The notes under the pieces were generated by a model, which was given only the letters and a program-made list of their open reading frames with translations, was not told where the DNA came from and did no database searches. 9,820 bases of DNA from Akkermansiaceae bacterium UBA4145. GTDB lineage: Bacteria > Verrucomicrobiota > Verrucomicrobiia > Verrucomicrobiales > Akkermansiaceae. The position numbers were made by a program, and so were the translations under genes. This document shows, in pieces, positions 1 to 7,100 of this stretch (positions are counted from its first letter, which is position 1; every line of letters begins with the position of its first letter). The stretch is taken from the NCBI GenBank assembly GCA_002380675.1, contig DFWB01000285.1:1-9820 (forward strand). The letters run 5' to 3'.

Positions 1-1
1 T

Positions 2-1642
2 CCTGCCTTGCCGGCTCCCCTTCCTTCTGTCGGGCGGGACCTCTCTGAACTTCCCCCTCCACCTCCACCTGAGGAGAGCCTCGACGAGCTTGGTGTTCCG
101 GGCGATACCGCCGGGCAGATCGATGAAAGTAATGGGGAATATCTGATTCGAGATGCTGCAATCAACGACATCTTCCAGATGCTGGCCAAGCGTGCCAATA
201 AGCAATACTTTCACAACGTCAGTATTGCGGGACCGGATTTCAATGTAAGTGGTCACCTCAACAGCGGGAATCCACTTGAGCAGATGGAGGAGCTGGCCTT
301 CCAATATGGGCTCACCCTCTACACCAAGGGCAACACAGTCTACGCGTTAAACAATGAGCAGCTGAATCGGTTGCCAGCGGAGGAGTGGCACTACCAGCTC
401 CGCTACTTGCGTCCGACTGATATCGAGCAGATCAAGGGGCTGATCCAGCCGATGCTTTCTCCCACTGGTATCGCGAACTACGAACCCAAGACCAACACGA
501 TCATCGTCGTGGACACAGCTCACCAGGTAGAGCGTGCGAGGAACCTTCTCACCTCGGTAGATAAGGCAAAAGGGCAGGTCGTTATTGAAGTTAAAATTCT
601 CAGTGTCAACAGTAGCGCGGGTGAGAAGAAGGGTGTGAACTGGTCATCCAGTCTGGGTGCTAATGGAATTCCTCTTGAGACAATTACGAGCCTGAATTCT
701 CTGTTCGGCATCGACAATGCGCTTTCTGCGTCGGGCACTCTGGGGTCAGGTTCTGTTCTTCGTGGTACGGATACACCAAACAACAATACGATTGTCCTCT
801 CTCCTATTCAGATGGGTGGCGTTCTTCGTGCCCTGCAGCGGGGGGGACTTGTTACCCAGACCTCCAATCCTACGCTAATCACAGAGGATAATGAGAAGGC
901 GACAATCTCACTCATTGACCGTGTTCCCATCATTACAACCACAATCAGTGAAACAGAAGTCAGTAATCAGGTGACCGAGGAGGTCAGGTATTCGATCGAC
1001 TCGAAAGACCCGACTGGAGATCCTTCTAGCACAAGAGAAATAGGAGTAACGGTCGCGGTTACCCCGACTCTCCTTCCTGATGGCACAATCCGTATGCAGA
1101 TGCGCCCACGCTCTGCGCAGGTTGTCGATGAAATCGTTGGCCAGAGCGGGAACAGATATCCCCGAGTGTCAGAATCGATGATTGAGAGTATCGCCCGTAT
1201 TCCCGATGGGCACTCTCTCGTTGTGGGAGGGTTTTACGGACAGGTCAAAACCAAGGATAGGAATAAGGTTCCGATCCTTGGTGATATTCCAGGTATCAAT
1301 TTTTTCTTCAAGAGCAAGGAAGCTGCGAAGGAAACCTCCAGTCTTGTCTTTGTGGTAACACCTACCTCCTACAATCCGGGGAGTGCTGTGGAGAATGGCA
1401 TCACGAGCAGGGCGATTCGGGATAATGTGAGCCTCAAGCCCGGCCACGACTGGATCGAGCCTGCTCTTCCGGGTCCGGCCCATGAGCCTAACTGGCAGAG
1501 AGCACTCGGCGATCTCCATCCCGGGCAGAGGGATCACCGTCCTACGGCTGACGAGCTTAAGGCGGACCTTAGTGGATCTTTCGAGAAGAAGACGAAGAGC
1601 GGACTTCAACATGGACGTTCGAAATTTCTCCGTAAGCGCTAG
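2..1642 (+). CDS. gspD: Secretin of a type II secretion / type IV pilus-like system (5' end outside window)
   Basis: Outer-membrane secretin that would form the gated pore through which the pseudopilus or pilus and its cargo pass. The frame is open from base 2, with a TTG at 8, and no signal peptide is visible, so the gene most likely begins upstream of the window. Numbering from that TTG: a Pro-rich linker with a run of prolines (about 1-30), an N0/STN-like domain (about 45-115), an N1-type domain (about 127-187), then the secretin domain (about 190-455). The secretin domain contains 'SNPTLITEDNEKATI', 'GVTVAVTPTL' and the signature 'VPILGDIPGINFFF' (421-434), followed by 'SLVFVVTPT'. After the barrel comes a tail of about 90 residues ending in a basic stretch (KKTK...SKFLRKR), which may bind a pilotin or the cell wall. 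It resembles the secretins of Verrucomicrobia such as Akkermansia Amuc_1098 (from memory). The next gene starts 5 nt downstream. The family is certain; T2SS versus T4P is not resolved. Confidence 0.93.
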   Translation, partial: PALPAPLPSVGRDLSELPPPPPPEESLDELGVPGDTAGQIDESNGEYLIRDAAINDIFQMLAKRANKQYFHNVSIAGPDFNVSGHLNSGNPLEQMEELAFQYGLTLYTKGNTVYALNNEQLNRLPAEEWHYQLRYLRPTDIEQIKGLIQPMLSPTGIANYEPKTNTIIVVDTAHQVERARNLLTSVDKAKGQVVIEVKILSVNSSAGEKKGVNWSSSLGANGIPLETITSLNSLFGIDNALSASGTLGSGSVLRGTDTPNNNTIVLSPIQMGGVLRALQRGGLVTQTSNPTLITEDNEKATISLIDRVPIITTTISETEVSNQVTEEVRYSIDSKDPTGDPSSTREIGVTVAVTPTLLPDGTIRMQMRPRSAQVVDEIVGQSGNRYPRVSESMIESIARIPDGHSLVVGGFYGQVKTKDRNKVPILGDIPGINFFFKSKEAAKETSSLVFVVTPTSYNPGSAVENGITSRAIRDNVSLKPGHDWIEPALPGPAHEPNWQRALGDLHPGQRDHRPTADELKADLSGSFEKKTKSGLQHGRSKFLRKR

Positions 1643-1647
1643 AACGC

Positions 1648-2229
1648 ATGCAGGCCCAAGCTGAAAATCAAATTGAAGTGAACAGGGTGCCGTCGGGCGC
1701 AACTGTCTCAATGGCAACCGACCCGGAATGCCTCAGCCAGACCTGCTCGCTTCTTGAAGATCATGGACTGGCAACCCCAGCGGAGCTGAAAGAGCTACGG
1801 CATCATGGGCAGGGTTCACTGCGGGGTCCGAGACCATGGGATCCTCTTGAGTTCCTCGCAGCTCTGAGAATTCGTGAGCCTGACGCCCGTCCCCTGGAAG
1901 TTGAACGCCTGGGAAGATCCCTGTCCCAGTCACTGGGGCAGCCTTTGACGTTGGTTCCCTTTGCCAGCAAGATGCCAACGCCGTCCGTGTTTTACGACAT
2001 GAACGAAAGTCTTCTTCTCGAATGTCGGAAGTTGATGACTCCCGTGCTCTTTGCGGAGGAGTCAGAAGTTATTGGTATAGGATCGATTAACCCGGCGGCC
2101 TTGCGGATTTCTGCTCGAACAATAATGCAGTTCATCGCAGATAAGACCGGAACCAGTCCTATGGTTTCAAGTGTCCTCCTCCATCATGAGGGGTGGATCT
2201 CACTCTGCCAGCAGCAGTTCGGAATATGA
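1648..2229 (+). CDS. Stand-alone protein resembling the N-terminal (MshEN/T2SSE_N-like) domain of GspE/PilB
   Basis: 193 residues, apparently soluble: no signal peptide or membrane helix. I do not recognise a named family. The second half (about 85-193) has the layout of the N-domain of type II/IV assembly ATPases: 'LLLECRKLMTPVLFAEESE' then 'VIGIGSINPAA' (compare 'lvPv...lvvA..dP'), an amphipathic helix, a second strand and a terminal 'QQQFGI' (compare the usual '...yG'). The ATPase encoded next has its own version of this domain, so this looks like a detached paralogue rather than a piece split off by frameshift. Inference: it may bind or regulate the ATPase ring, or bind a nucleotide such as c-di-GMP as MshEN domains do, but the arginine-rich MshEN motif is not obvious. 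The start at 1648 is 5 nt after the secretin stop and lacks a clear Shine-Dalgarno; ATG 1711 is an alternative. Its TGA overlaps the ATPase start (ATGA). Confidence 0.75.
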   Translation: MQAQAENQIEVNRVPSGATVSMATDPECLSQTCSLLEDHGLATPAELKELRHHGQGSLRGPRPWDPLEFLAALRIREPDARPLEVERLGRSLSQSLGQPLTLVPFASKMPTPSVFYDMNESLLLECRKLMTPVLFAEESEVIGIGSINPAALRISARTIMQFIADKTGTSPMVSSVLLHHEGWISLCQQQFGI

Positions 2230-3920
2230 TCGAGTTTGATGGCATCCAATTTAATGATTTTATCAGTGGCCGTATCATGGCTGCGCTGATTGAGCACGAT
2301 GCCTCCCTGGCCGAACTTGGTCATGATCAGGTCCCCAACCGAGTTTCCCGGCCCCTCTTCATGTCGGCTATAGCTCAGGTCAACAGCCTTCCCTTCCTCC
2401 CGAAGGTTGCTGAATTTTGCGATGCATCGCTACTCGACGCGTGCGACCCCGCTCTGATGACCCGGGGAGGGTTCACCCCTCTCTGTATTCATGCGGATCG
2501 ACTTCTGGTAGCGGTATCGAACCCCTGGAGCTCCGCGCCGGATGAATATCTCTCTCCACGATTCCCCTCACTCCAGATCGAAAAGGTTGTAACGCTGAGT
2601 AGTGAGATCAGTCGTGCGATTGAACGCGTTACCACGACCCAGGGCCCAAATCGTTCCCAGCTTGAGTCGATCGATGTTGAGGATATCGATGAGGGTCTGC
2701 AGGACTTTGATGTCACGGTTGAATATGATGAGCCGATTGCACAACTCGCGGCTACCATTCTTGCCACAGCTACCAAGCTGAGAGCTTCTGACATTCATTT
2801 CAAGGTAGAGAAAGAGTCGTTCTACTACTGTTACCGTATTGATGGGGATCTGGGAGACAAAGTTGAGATGCCGATGAAGCTCAAGGATCGGATCGATGCG
2901 TTTTTCCTGAATTTGATGAAGTTGCCGGCAGAAACGCGCAACACCACACCGGGAATATCAGGGCGCTTTACGATCGCTTATTACCACCGGCCGATCGATA
3001 TCCGGTATGAACGCCATCGGACCTACCGGGGATACCATGTCACGATGAGGCTTCTCGATAAGAGCCACATTAATGTCAAGCTGGGGAAGGGGTCTCTGGC
3101 CTTTGACGATGAGACTCTCTTTGAGCTCAACCGGGTAATGGAGATTCCGGCTGGGATTATTGTAATGAGTGGTCCGACGGGATCGGGCAAGTCGACGACC
3201 TTGAACGCAATGTTGCGTGAGCTCAATCGTCCCGAAGTGAATATCCTGACGTTGGAGAATCCGGTGGAGGATGAAATCTCGGGGGTAACCCATTGCGACC
3301 TGAAAAATTCATCGGAATTTAAACCGATGATTACAAGCTTCATGCGGAGTGATCCGGATATCATTCTTATGGGTGAGGTTCGCGATACAGAATCTGCCGA
3401 GCTAGCCATTGAGGCCGCGGTCACCGGGCATAAGGTTTTGACGACAATTCATACACCTCGTGCCTCCCAGATTATTGAGCGTTTTGAACAACTGAAGATC
3501 GAGCGCTGGAAAATCGCCCAGACCCTCAAGGCGGCGTGCGCGCAGCGTCTGATCAAGGTCCTTTGTCCGGAGTGTAAGGTTCCCATCGAGGGCATCGGTG
3601 AGAATGAACGGCGACTTTTCAATCTGGGAGAGGAGTGGGCTGAGCGGTCGCTCTTTGCTGGGAGATCGGGGGGGTGCTCCGAGTGCCGTGAAACCGGCTA
3701 CAGTGGGCGGACCGCAATTGTCGAAATTATCCCGATCACGCCCAGGGTTTCCGACCTGCTTTCGAAGGGAGAGATCAGCCCATACGACCTCGAGATGATG
3801 GTTTTGAAGGATGGAGCTCTTCCTAATCTCCGGCGGAGTGGGCTTCGCCTTCTTGCTGACGGGCAGACTGATCTCAGGGCTATCAGTAAAACAATCGATA
3901 TGACCTACTCTGATGAATAA
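2226..3920 (+). CDS. gspE: Type II secretion / type IV pilus assembly ATPase (GspE/PilB family)
   Basis: Cytoplasmic hexameric ATPase that drives pseudopilus or pilus extension. I chose ATG 2226 (564 residues) because it forms an ATGA fusion with the preceding stop; GTG 2193 would add 11 residues. In order: an N-terminal T2SSE_N-like domain (about 50-135, with 'PLCIHADRLLVAVSNP'), an acidic linker (about 145-168, VEDIDEGLQDFDV), an N2 domain ('ASDIHF', 'YRIDGDL'), then the C-terminal ATPase. Walker A is GPTGSGKST (316-324), the Asp box LENPVED is at 343-349, Walker B DPDIILMGEVRD spans 376-387, and the His box has TGH (400-402) and TTIHT (406-410). Two CxxC pairs (C447/C450 and C484/C487) form the tetracysteine zinc site typical of GspE and many PilB proteins. 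'AQRL' precedes the zinc loop. The His box reads HTPRA where HTNDA is usual. The zinc site and downstream context favour an extension ATPase over the retraction ATPase PilT. The end overlaps gspF by 8 nt. Confidence 0.97.
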   Translation: MIEFDGIQFNDFISGRIMAALIEHDASLAELGHDQVPNRVSRPLFMSAIAQVNSLPFLPKVAEFCDASLLDACDPALMTRGGFTPLCIHADRLLVAVSNPWSSAPDEYLSPRFPSLQIEKVVTLSSEISRAIERVTTTQGPNRSQLESIDVEDIDEGLQDFDVTVEYDEPIAQLAATILATATKLRASDIHFKVEKESFYYCYRIDGDLGDKVEMPMKLKDRIDAFFLNLMKLPAETRNTTPGISGRFTIAYYHRPIDIRYERHRTYRGYHVTMRLLDKSHINVKLGKGSLAFDDETLFELNRVMEIPAGIIVMSGPTGSGKSTTLNAMLRELNRPEVNILTLENPVEDEISGVTHCDLKNSSEFKPMITSFMRSDPDIILMGEVRDTESAELAIEAAVTGHKVLTTIHTPRASQIIERFEQLKIERWKIAQTLKAACAQRLIKVLCPECKVPIEGIGENERRLFNLGEEWAERSLFAGRSGGCSECRETGYSGRTAIVEIIPITPRVSDLLSKGEISPYDLEMMVLKDGALPNLRRSGLRLLADGQTDLRAISKTIDMTYSDE

Positions 3921-5046
3921 CGGAACTGTCACAACAAACGCAGGGACTTTTTCTCCTGCCGCATCCCGGCCCGCTGTAAGTGCGAAGAAGGAGAGGAAAG
4001 TTCAGAGATTCAAAAAGAAGGATCTCATTCAACTGTTCAGAGGGCTTTCGTCGATGTTGAAGGCTCAGATTAACACCTCGGATGCGCTGAAATATTATGG
4101 ACAGGGACTGCCCAACAAGGTCTTGGCTGCTACGCTTGAGCAGATCCGGCTTGATACGGAGTCTGGGATGTCGATCCACGAAGCGTTCCGTAAGACGAAC
4201 CGGTTTGACGACATGACGATCGGATTAATCCAAGCAGGCGGTGATTCTGGCCAGTTGAATCGTGCCTTCCGCGAGCTAGCCGACCGTTTGAAAGCAGAGC
4301 TCTACTTTAAGAAACAGGTTCGCAAGGCAGTTCTTCTTCCGGGAATCGTGATTTCAGTACTCATTGGTGCCTTCATAGTCTCACAGGTTAAGATTGTCCC
4401 TCAGGTCGAGGGAATGCTGGAGCAGGTTCGCCAAGCGCCAGACGGGCTGACAGCGCTTGCTTTCAAGGTCAGTCATGCAACGCGCATTCTATGGCCCTTT
4501 GCGGTGCTCAGCGCTCTGGTGATGGGAGTTCTGATCTGGCGGTCCGAAGGGACCCGTAATGCTATTACCTCGGTAGCAATGTCCAAGTGGCGCCTACTCA
4601 GCCAGCTGATCATGAGCCTCAGGCAAATGACATTTCTTTCCACCATGGAGCTTCTCTACTCCAACGGGATTAATCTCTCCAAGTCGATGCGAGTGGCAGC
4701 AAATTCGGTCAAATCTACACCACTATTTCCAGAGATTCGTAATGCGGCCGAACAGTATGAGCATTCCGGGGTGCCTCTCTCTGTTGCTTTCAGCAAATTT
4801 ACTTCAGTGGATGAGCAGGTGGTGCACATGATGTCGATCGGGGAGAGGTCCGCTTCGATTGATAACCAGCTGAAGATGCTGGCGGACATGTATGAGGAGG
4901 AGTCGGAAAACTATATGAACGACTTTACTCAGGTATTGAATTTTGTGGTGCTCCTGATGGCGGTTTCGCTGATCGCGGCGGTATTTATCGGAACTTTTCT
5001 TCCGATCTTTCTCATGGGCCCGAAGATGATGCAGAGCGGTATTTAA
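3913..5046 (+). CDS. gspF: Type II secretion / type IV pilus inner-membrane platform protein (GspF/PilC family)
   Basis: Polytopic inner-membrane protein on which the ATPase acts to add pilin subunits. It has 377 residues, slightly short for the family (about 400). After a basic N-terminus (KKERKVQRFKKKD, 25-37) come two repeats of the GspF domain, about 40-160 and 235-362. Each holds the family pattern: 'LFRGLSSMLKAQINTSDALK' in the first, and 'TFLSTMELLYSNGINLSKSM' with 'MMSIGERSASIDNQLKMLAD' in the second. 'IGLIQAGGDSGQLNRAFREL' matches the conserved 'i..GE.sG.L...l..lA' motif, with GGDSG for the usual GE.SG. Predicted membrane segments lie at about 141-161, 192-209 and 341-367, the usual three. 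ATG 3913 overlaps the end of gspE by 8 nt, indicating translational coupling. No internal deletion or frameshift is visible. Confidence 0.95.
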   Translation: MNNGTVTTNAGTFSPAASRPAVSAKKERKVQRFKKKDLIQLFRGLSSMLKAQINTSDALKYYGQGLPNKVLAATLEQIRLDTESGMSIHEAFRKTNRFDDMTIGLIQAGGDSGQLNRAFRELADRLKAELYFKKQVRKAVLLPGIVISVLIGAFIVSQVKIVPQVEGMLEQVRQAPDGLTALAFKVSHATRILWPFAVLSALVMGVLIWRSEGTRNAITSVAMSKWRLLSQLIMSLRQMTFLSTMELLYSNGINLSKSMRVAANSVKSTPLFPEIRNAAEQYEHSGVPLSVAFSKFTSVDEQVVHMMSIGERSASIDNQLKMLADMYEEESENYMNDFTQVLNFVVLLMAVSLIAAVFIGTFLPIFLMGPKMMQSGI

Positions 5047-5058
5047 AATATAAGATTC

Positions 5059-5478
5059 ATGCAACTGACTCAAATTGACCGCTGGCTGCGCGAAAGGTTC
5101 ATCTATCAGACACATGTCTATACGATGCGGCTTCCGGAATCTGGGCTTTCGGGACAGGTAACTGTTGAAGAGCTTGAGGAGTCCCCCAGCCGACGCTACC
5201 GCTATCGCCTGATAGTAAACGCGAAAAGGGATCTCGAATCCCTGCTGACAGCATTGCGATCTGGAAACCAGATGTTTGTGACGAGAATCGTTGAAACAGA
5301 TCCATGGTATCGACCGATCATCGCGCCACGGGGAAAGAGTTTTTTCTTCCGGACCTTCTGGTGGACTGTGATTGCCGGGTTTGCCGTAATCGCACTGGGG
5401 CTGGGCTATCGAATTAACTCCGACGAGGAGCTTAAGACCGAGATCATGCAGTCGGTTGACACCCTTTTAGGCAAGTAG
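5059..5478 (+). CDS. Small single-pass membrane protein of unknown function in the secretion operon
   Basis: 139 residues that I do not recognise. There is a polar, mixed-charge N-terminal region of about 95 residues ('LRERFIYQTHVYTMRLPES', 'RYRYRLIVNAKRDLESLL'). One clear membrane helix follows at about 98-117 (FRTFWWTVIAGFAVIALGLG), preceded by basic residues (APRGKSFF), then a short acidic tail. The flanking charge predicts N-terminus inside and a short C-terminus in the periplasm. It lies 12 nt after gspF and 31 nt before the prepilin. Inference: it may be a cytoplasmic or inner-membrane adaptor in the assembly platform, in the position other systems give to PilM/N- or GspL/M-like proteins, but no sequence motif ties it to them. 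The ATG at 5059 has only a weak purine stretch upstream (TAAGAT). Confidence 0.8.
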   Translation: MQLTQIDRWLRERFIYQTHVYTMRLPESGLSGQVTVEELEESPSRRYRYRLIVNAKRDLESLLTALRSGNQMFVTRIVETDPWYRPIIAPRGKSFFFRTFWWTVIAGFAVIALGLGYRINSDEELKTEIMQSVDTLLGK

Positions 5479-5509
5479 TCCCGGACAATCCGAACGAAAA
5501 AATAATGCC

Positions 5510-5920
5510 ATGAGAATAAATATGCACTACGAGTTTTCGCCACGAGGAGTTACTCTGGTGGAACTAACCGTCGTGATCTTCGTGATCCTCAGTATCATGG
5601 GGGCAACGATGTACTTTGCGGGAAATATTGGGGAATGGAACAAGGGAAAGAAGGCTTCGGCAGCTCTACGCGAGGTTTTTGTGGCGCAGCGTTCCTACCT
5701 GGCGGATAACCCACGGCAGGAGGTGGACTCAATCACCGGACGAGATTTAATCCAATACCTTCCAAGTGGAGGATCCCTTCTTCCTGGCGTGGAAGACCTA
5801 AACGGGAACAGCCTTTCCTATGATGTTACCAAGTCACCCCCTGTTCTGACAGAGTTAGGCGGATCGGTTTATGACCCATCGGGGTCCCCGAATGATTCTC
5901 TGTGGGATGTAGGCGAATGA
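5510..5920 (+). CDS. Type IV prepilin / pseudopilin-like protein
   Basis: 136-residue prepilin with a class III signal: a short basic leader ending in 'SPRG', cleaved after G13, then 'VTLVELTVVIFVILSIMGA'. Glu5 of the mature protein, needed for assembly and methylation, is present; the mature protein starts with Val rather than the usual Phe. The hydrophobic helix covers about 14-36. The globular part is small (about 90 residues) and has 'AQRSYLAD', 'ITGRDLIQYLPSG' and a C-terminal 'YDPSGSPNDSLWDVGE'. That ending recalls the 'YDP.nG..S.GDi' ending of pilin-like proteins in Verrucomicrobia and Planctomycetes (from memory). It is the only prepilin on the plus strand here, so it is the candidate main subunit of the fibre, although it is short for a major pilin. 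ATG 5510 gives a 13-residue leader and ATG 5522 a 9-residue one; neither has a strong Shine-Dalgarno. Its stop overlaps the next start (ATGA). Confidence 0.9.
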   Translation: MRINMHYEFSPRGVTLVELTVVIFVILSIMGATMYFAGNIGEWNKGKKASAALREVFVAQRSYLADNPRQEVDSITGRDLIQYLPSGGSLLPGVEDLNGNSLSYDVTKSPPVLTELGGSVYDPSGSPNDSLWDVGE

Positions 5921-6387
5921 AGAGATTACATACATACTGGCTGTACGCACTATTGGTGACGGTCTTGCTGAAACCGGCTGAGGTGCTGGCGGAACAGGAT
6001 ATTCTTCCAGACGGCTTTCGGTTCGCCGGAAATTACAGATTTGATAAGCGCGTAAAGATCCGGGATGGGGACTCACTCAGCATCCCCAGCAAACCTTTTT
6101 ATTGCCGTGTCTACACGGATGGAATTTCGGTCAGGGTTTATGGAGAGAGCTCGAAGGAAAGTTATACCTCCTTCACGATTCACCGTAATGATGGGATCCT
6201 AGCGGGTGCTGGTTCGGGGAAAATGGAAACTCTGCCCGGAGTGCAGGCCTATTCCTTGGTAGGGAATGTTCTCCGGCAACTTACCCTTACCGAGGACAGG
6301 CTGGTATTGACCAAATTCCCCGCCTTTTCGGATGTGGTAGAGGTCACTTATGCCAATAGGAGAATTTCTCTTAGTGGCGAAAGATAA
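5917..6387 (+). CDS. Small exported protein of unknown function in the secretion operon
   Basis: 156 residues from ATG 5917, which forms an ATGA fusion with the prepilin stop; a GTG at 5902 would add five residues that spoil the signal peptide. The first 25 residues are a standard Sec signal peptide: a basic start (MKR), a hydrophobic core (YALLVTVLL) and a cleavage site at 'VLA|EQ'. There is no lipobox cysteine. The mature domain of about 130 residues is rich in alternating beta-type segments ('FYCRVYTDGISVRVYG', 'RLVLTKFPAFSDVVEVTYA') and has a single Cys (in 'FYCRVY'). I do not recognise a family. Inference: a small beta-rich periplasmic protein that could sit near the secretin or pseudopilus base, judging only from its location. 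It could also be an exported substrate. Confidence 0.8.
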   Translation: MKRLHTYWLYALLVTVLLKPAEVLAEQDILPDGFRFAGNYRFDKRVKIRDGDSLSIPSKPFYCRVYTDGISVRVYGESSKESYTSFTIHRNDGILAGAGSGKMETLPGVQAYSLVGNVLRQLTLTEDRLVLTKFPAFSDVVEVTYANRRISLSGER

Positions 6388-6407
6388 CCATCATCAATGA
6401 AGCTGAA

Positions 6408-7100
6408 ATGAACGAGGAAACTCCAAGCGATATGACCGTCCGGAATGAGGGCGAAGCAAGGGGAGATGAGATGGCAAGTCGTTTGCCCTTCGAGTCTTCG
6501 GCTCCCTGCAAATGCCAGCGCTGTAGTATTTCTCGATGGTATCCTCCCATGATGCTTGCAAGCACTGCCCTAACAGCAGTGTTTTTCTGGATGTATATAA
6601 GCAAGCCGGTTTTGTTTCCGGTGGCGCCTATTCCTCCTCTCAGTCCTGATCCCGTCATTCGAGGGCAGGAGCCGGTATTGGAGGCCGAAAAAGAGCTCTA
6701 CATTTCCTCTCGGAACACACTGGATCCAGGGGCCTCCACGCTTCCGGGGGAATCTGAGGACCAGCCTGTGCTCCCGGATCAGGAGCAAATTTCTGGAGAT
6801 AAGCTAAGGCCCCTGATTATCAAACGGAATGGTCCCTCACTGTTTCGTCCATTCACACCAGTGGCATCTCCCGATCGTACAGCCGGAGAGGCTGATCCCG
6901 GTATTCGAGAAAGCGCTGCAGTGGGCGATGAGGGAGCGGAGAGGGTAGATGGAAGCCCTCGGAAAGGCAGGGGCTTAGAGAGTGAGGATGAAACAACCGG
7001 GCGTTCGGACTCGGGAGACCTTCACGTCCACGCATCCATCATGGGTGAATTTCTGGTCTCAAAGAGGCTGGAGGGAACAAATCATGCGGTTGAGCGATGA
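6408..7100 (+). CDS. Single-pass membrane protein with a Cys cluster and a Pro/Glu-rich periplasmic region
   Basis: 230 residues from ATG 6408, which lies 20 nt after the previous stop. An in-frame ATG at 6471 (residue 22) has a far better ribosome binding site, so the true protein may be 209 residues. A short N-terminal part ends in a cysteine cluster, 'CKCQRC' (C34, C36, C39), directly before a membrane helix at about 46-63 ('MMLASTALTAVFFWMYISK'). After it come Pro-rich segments ('PVAPIPPLSPDPV') and a long low-complexity stretch rich in Glu, Gly, Ser and Arg. The layout of short cytoplasmic part, one helix and extended Pro-rich periplasmic arm is shared with GspC-, PilP- and TonB-like connectors, but no domain is recognisable. 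Inference: an inner-membrane component reaching towards the secretin. It overlaps the next gene by 4 nt (ATGA). Confidence 0.7.
   Translation: MNEETPSDMTVRNEGEARGDEMASRLPFESSAPCKCQRCSISRWYPPMMLASTALTAVFFWMYISKPVLFPVAPIPPLSPDPVIRGQEPVLEAEKELYISSRNTLDPGASTLPGESEDQPVLPDQEQISGDKLRPLIIKRNGPSLFRPFTPVASPDRTAGEADPGIRESAAVGDEGAERVDGSPRKGRGLESEDETTGRSDSGDLHVHASIMGEFLVSKRLEGTNHAVER
6459..6466 (+). promoter_or_regulatory. Shine-Dalgarno-like site for an alternative start at 6471
   Basis: The purine run AGGGGAGA lies 4-5 nt before the in-frame ATG at 6471 inside the 6408-7100 gene. It is one of the few strong Shine-Dalgarno matches in the window; ATG 6408 has none. It favours 6471 as the real start or a second start, though purine-rich Glu/Gly/Arg codons could produce it by chance. 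Confidence 0.4.

Noticed and set aside
1169..1717. Long minus-strand open frame (182 codons) antisense to the secretin.
   Set aside because: It lies opposite conserved secretin motifs, has no recognisable domain and runs over the junction with the next gene.
2193..2225. GTG 2193 as the ATPase start.
   Set aside because: It would overlap the upstream gene by 37 nt and lacks a properly spaced ribosome site; ATG 2226 gives the usual ATGA coupling. It is kept only as an alternative.
5456..5506. Possible promoter before the prepilin: TTGACA at 5456-5461 and AATAAT at 5501-5506.
   Set aside because: The -35-like hexamer is perfect, but no -10 lies at 16-18 nt from it (TCCCGG is there). AATAAT is about 39 nt away and has no -35 of its own.
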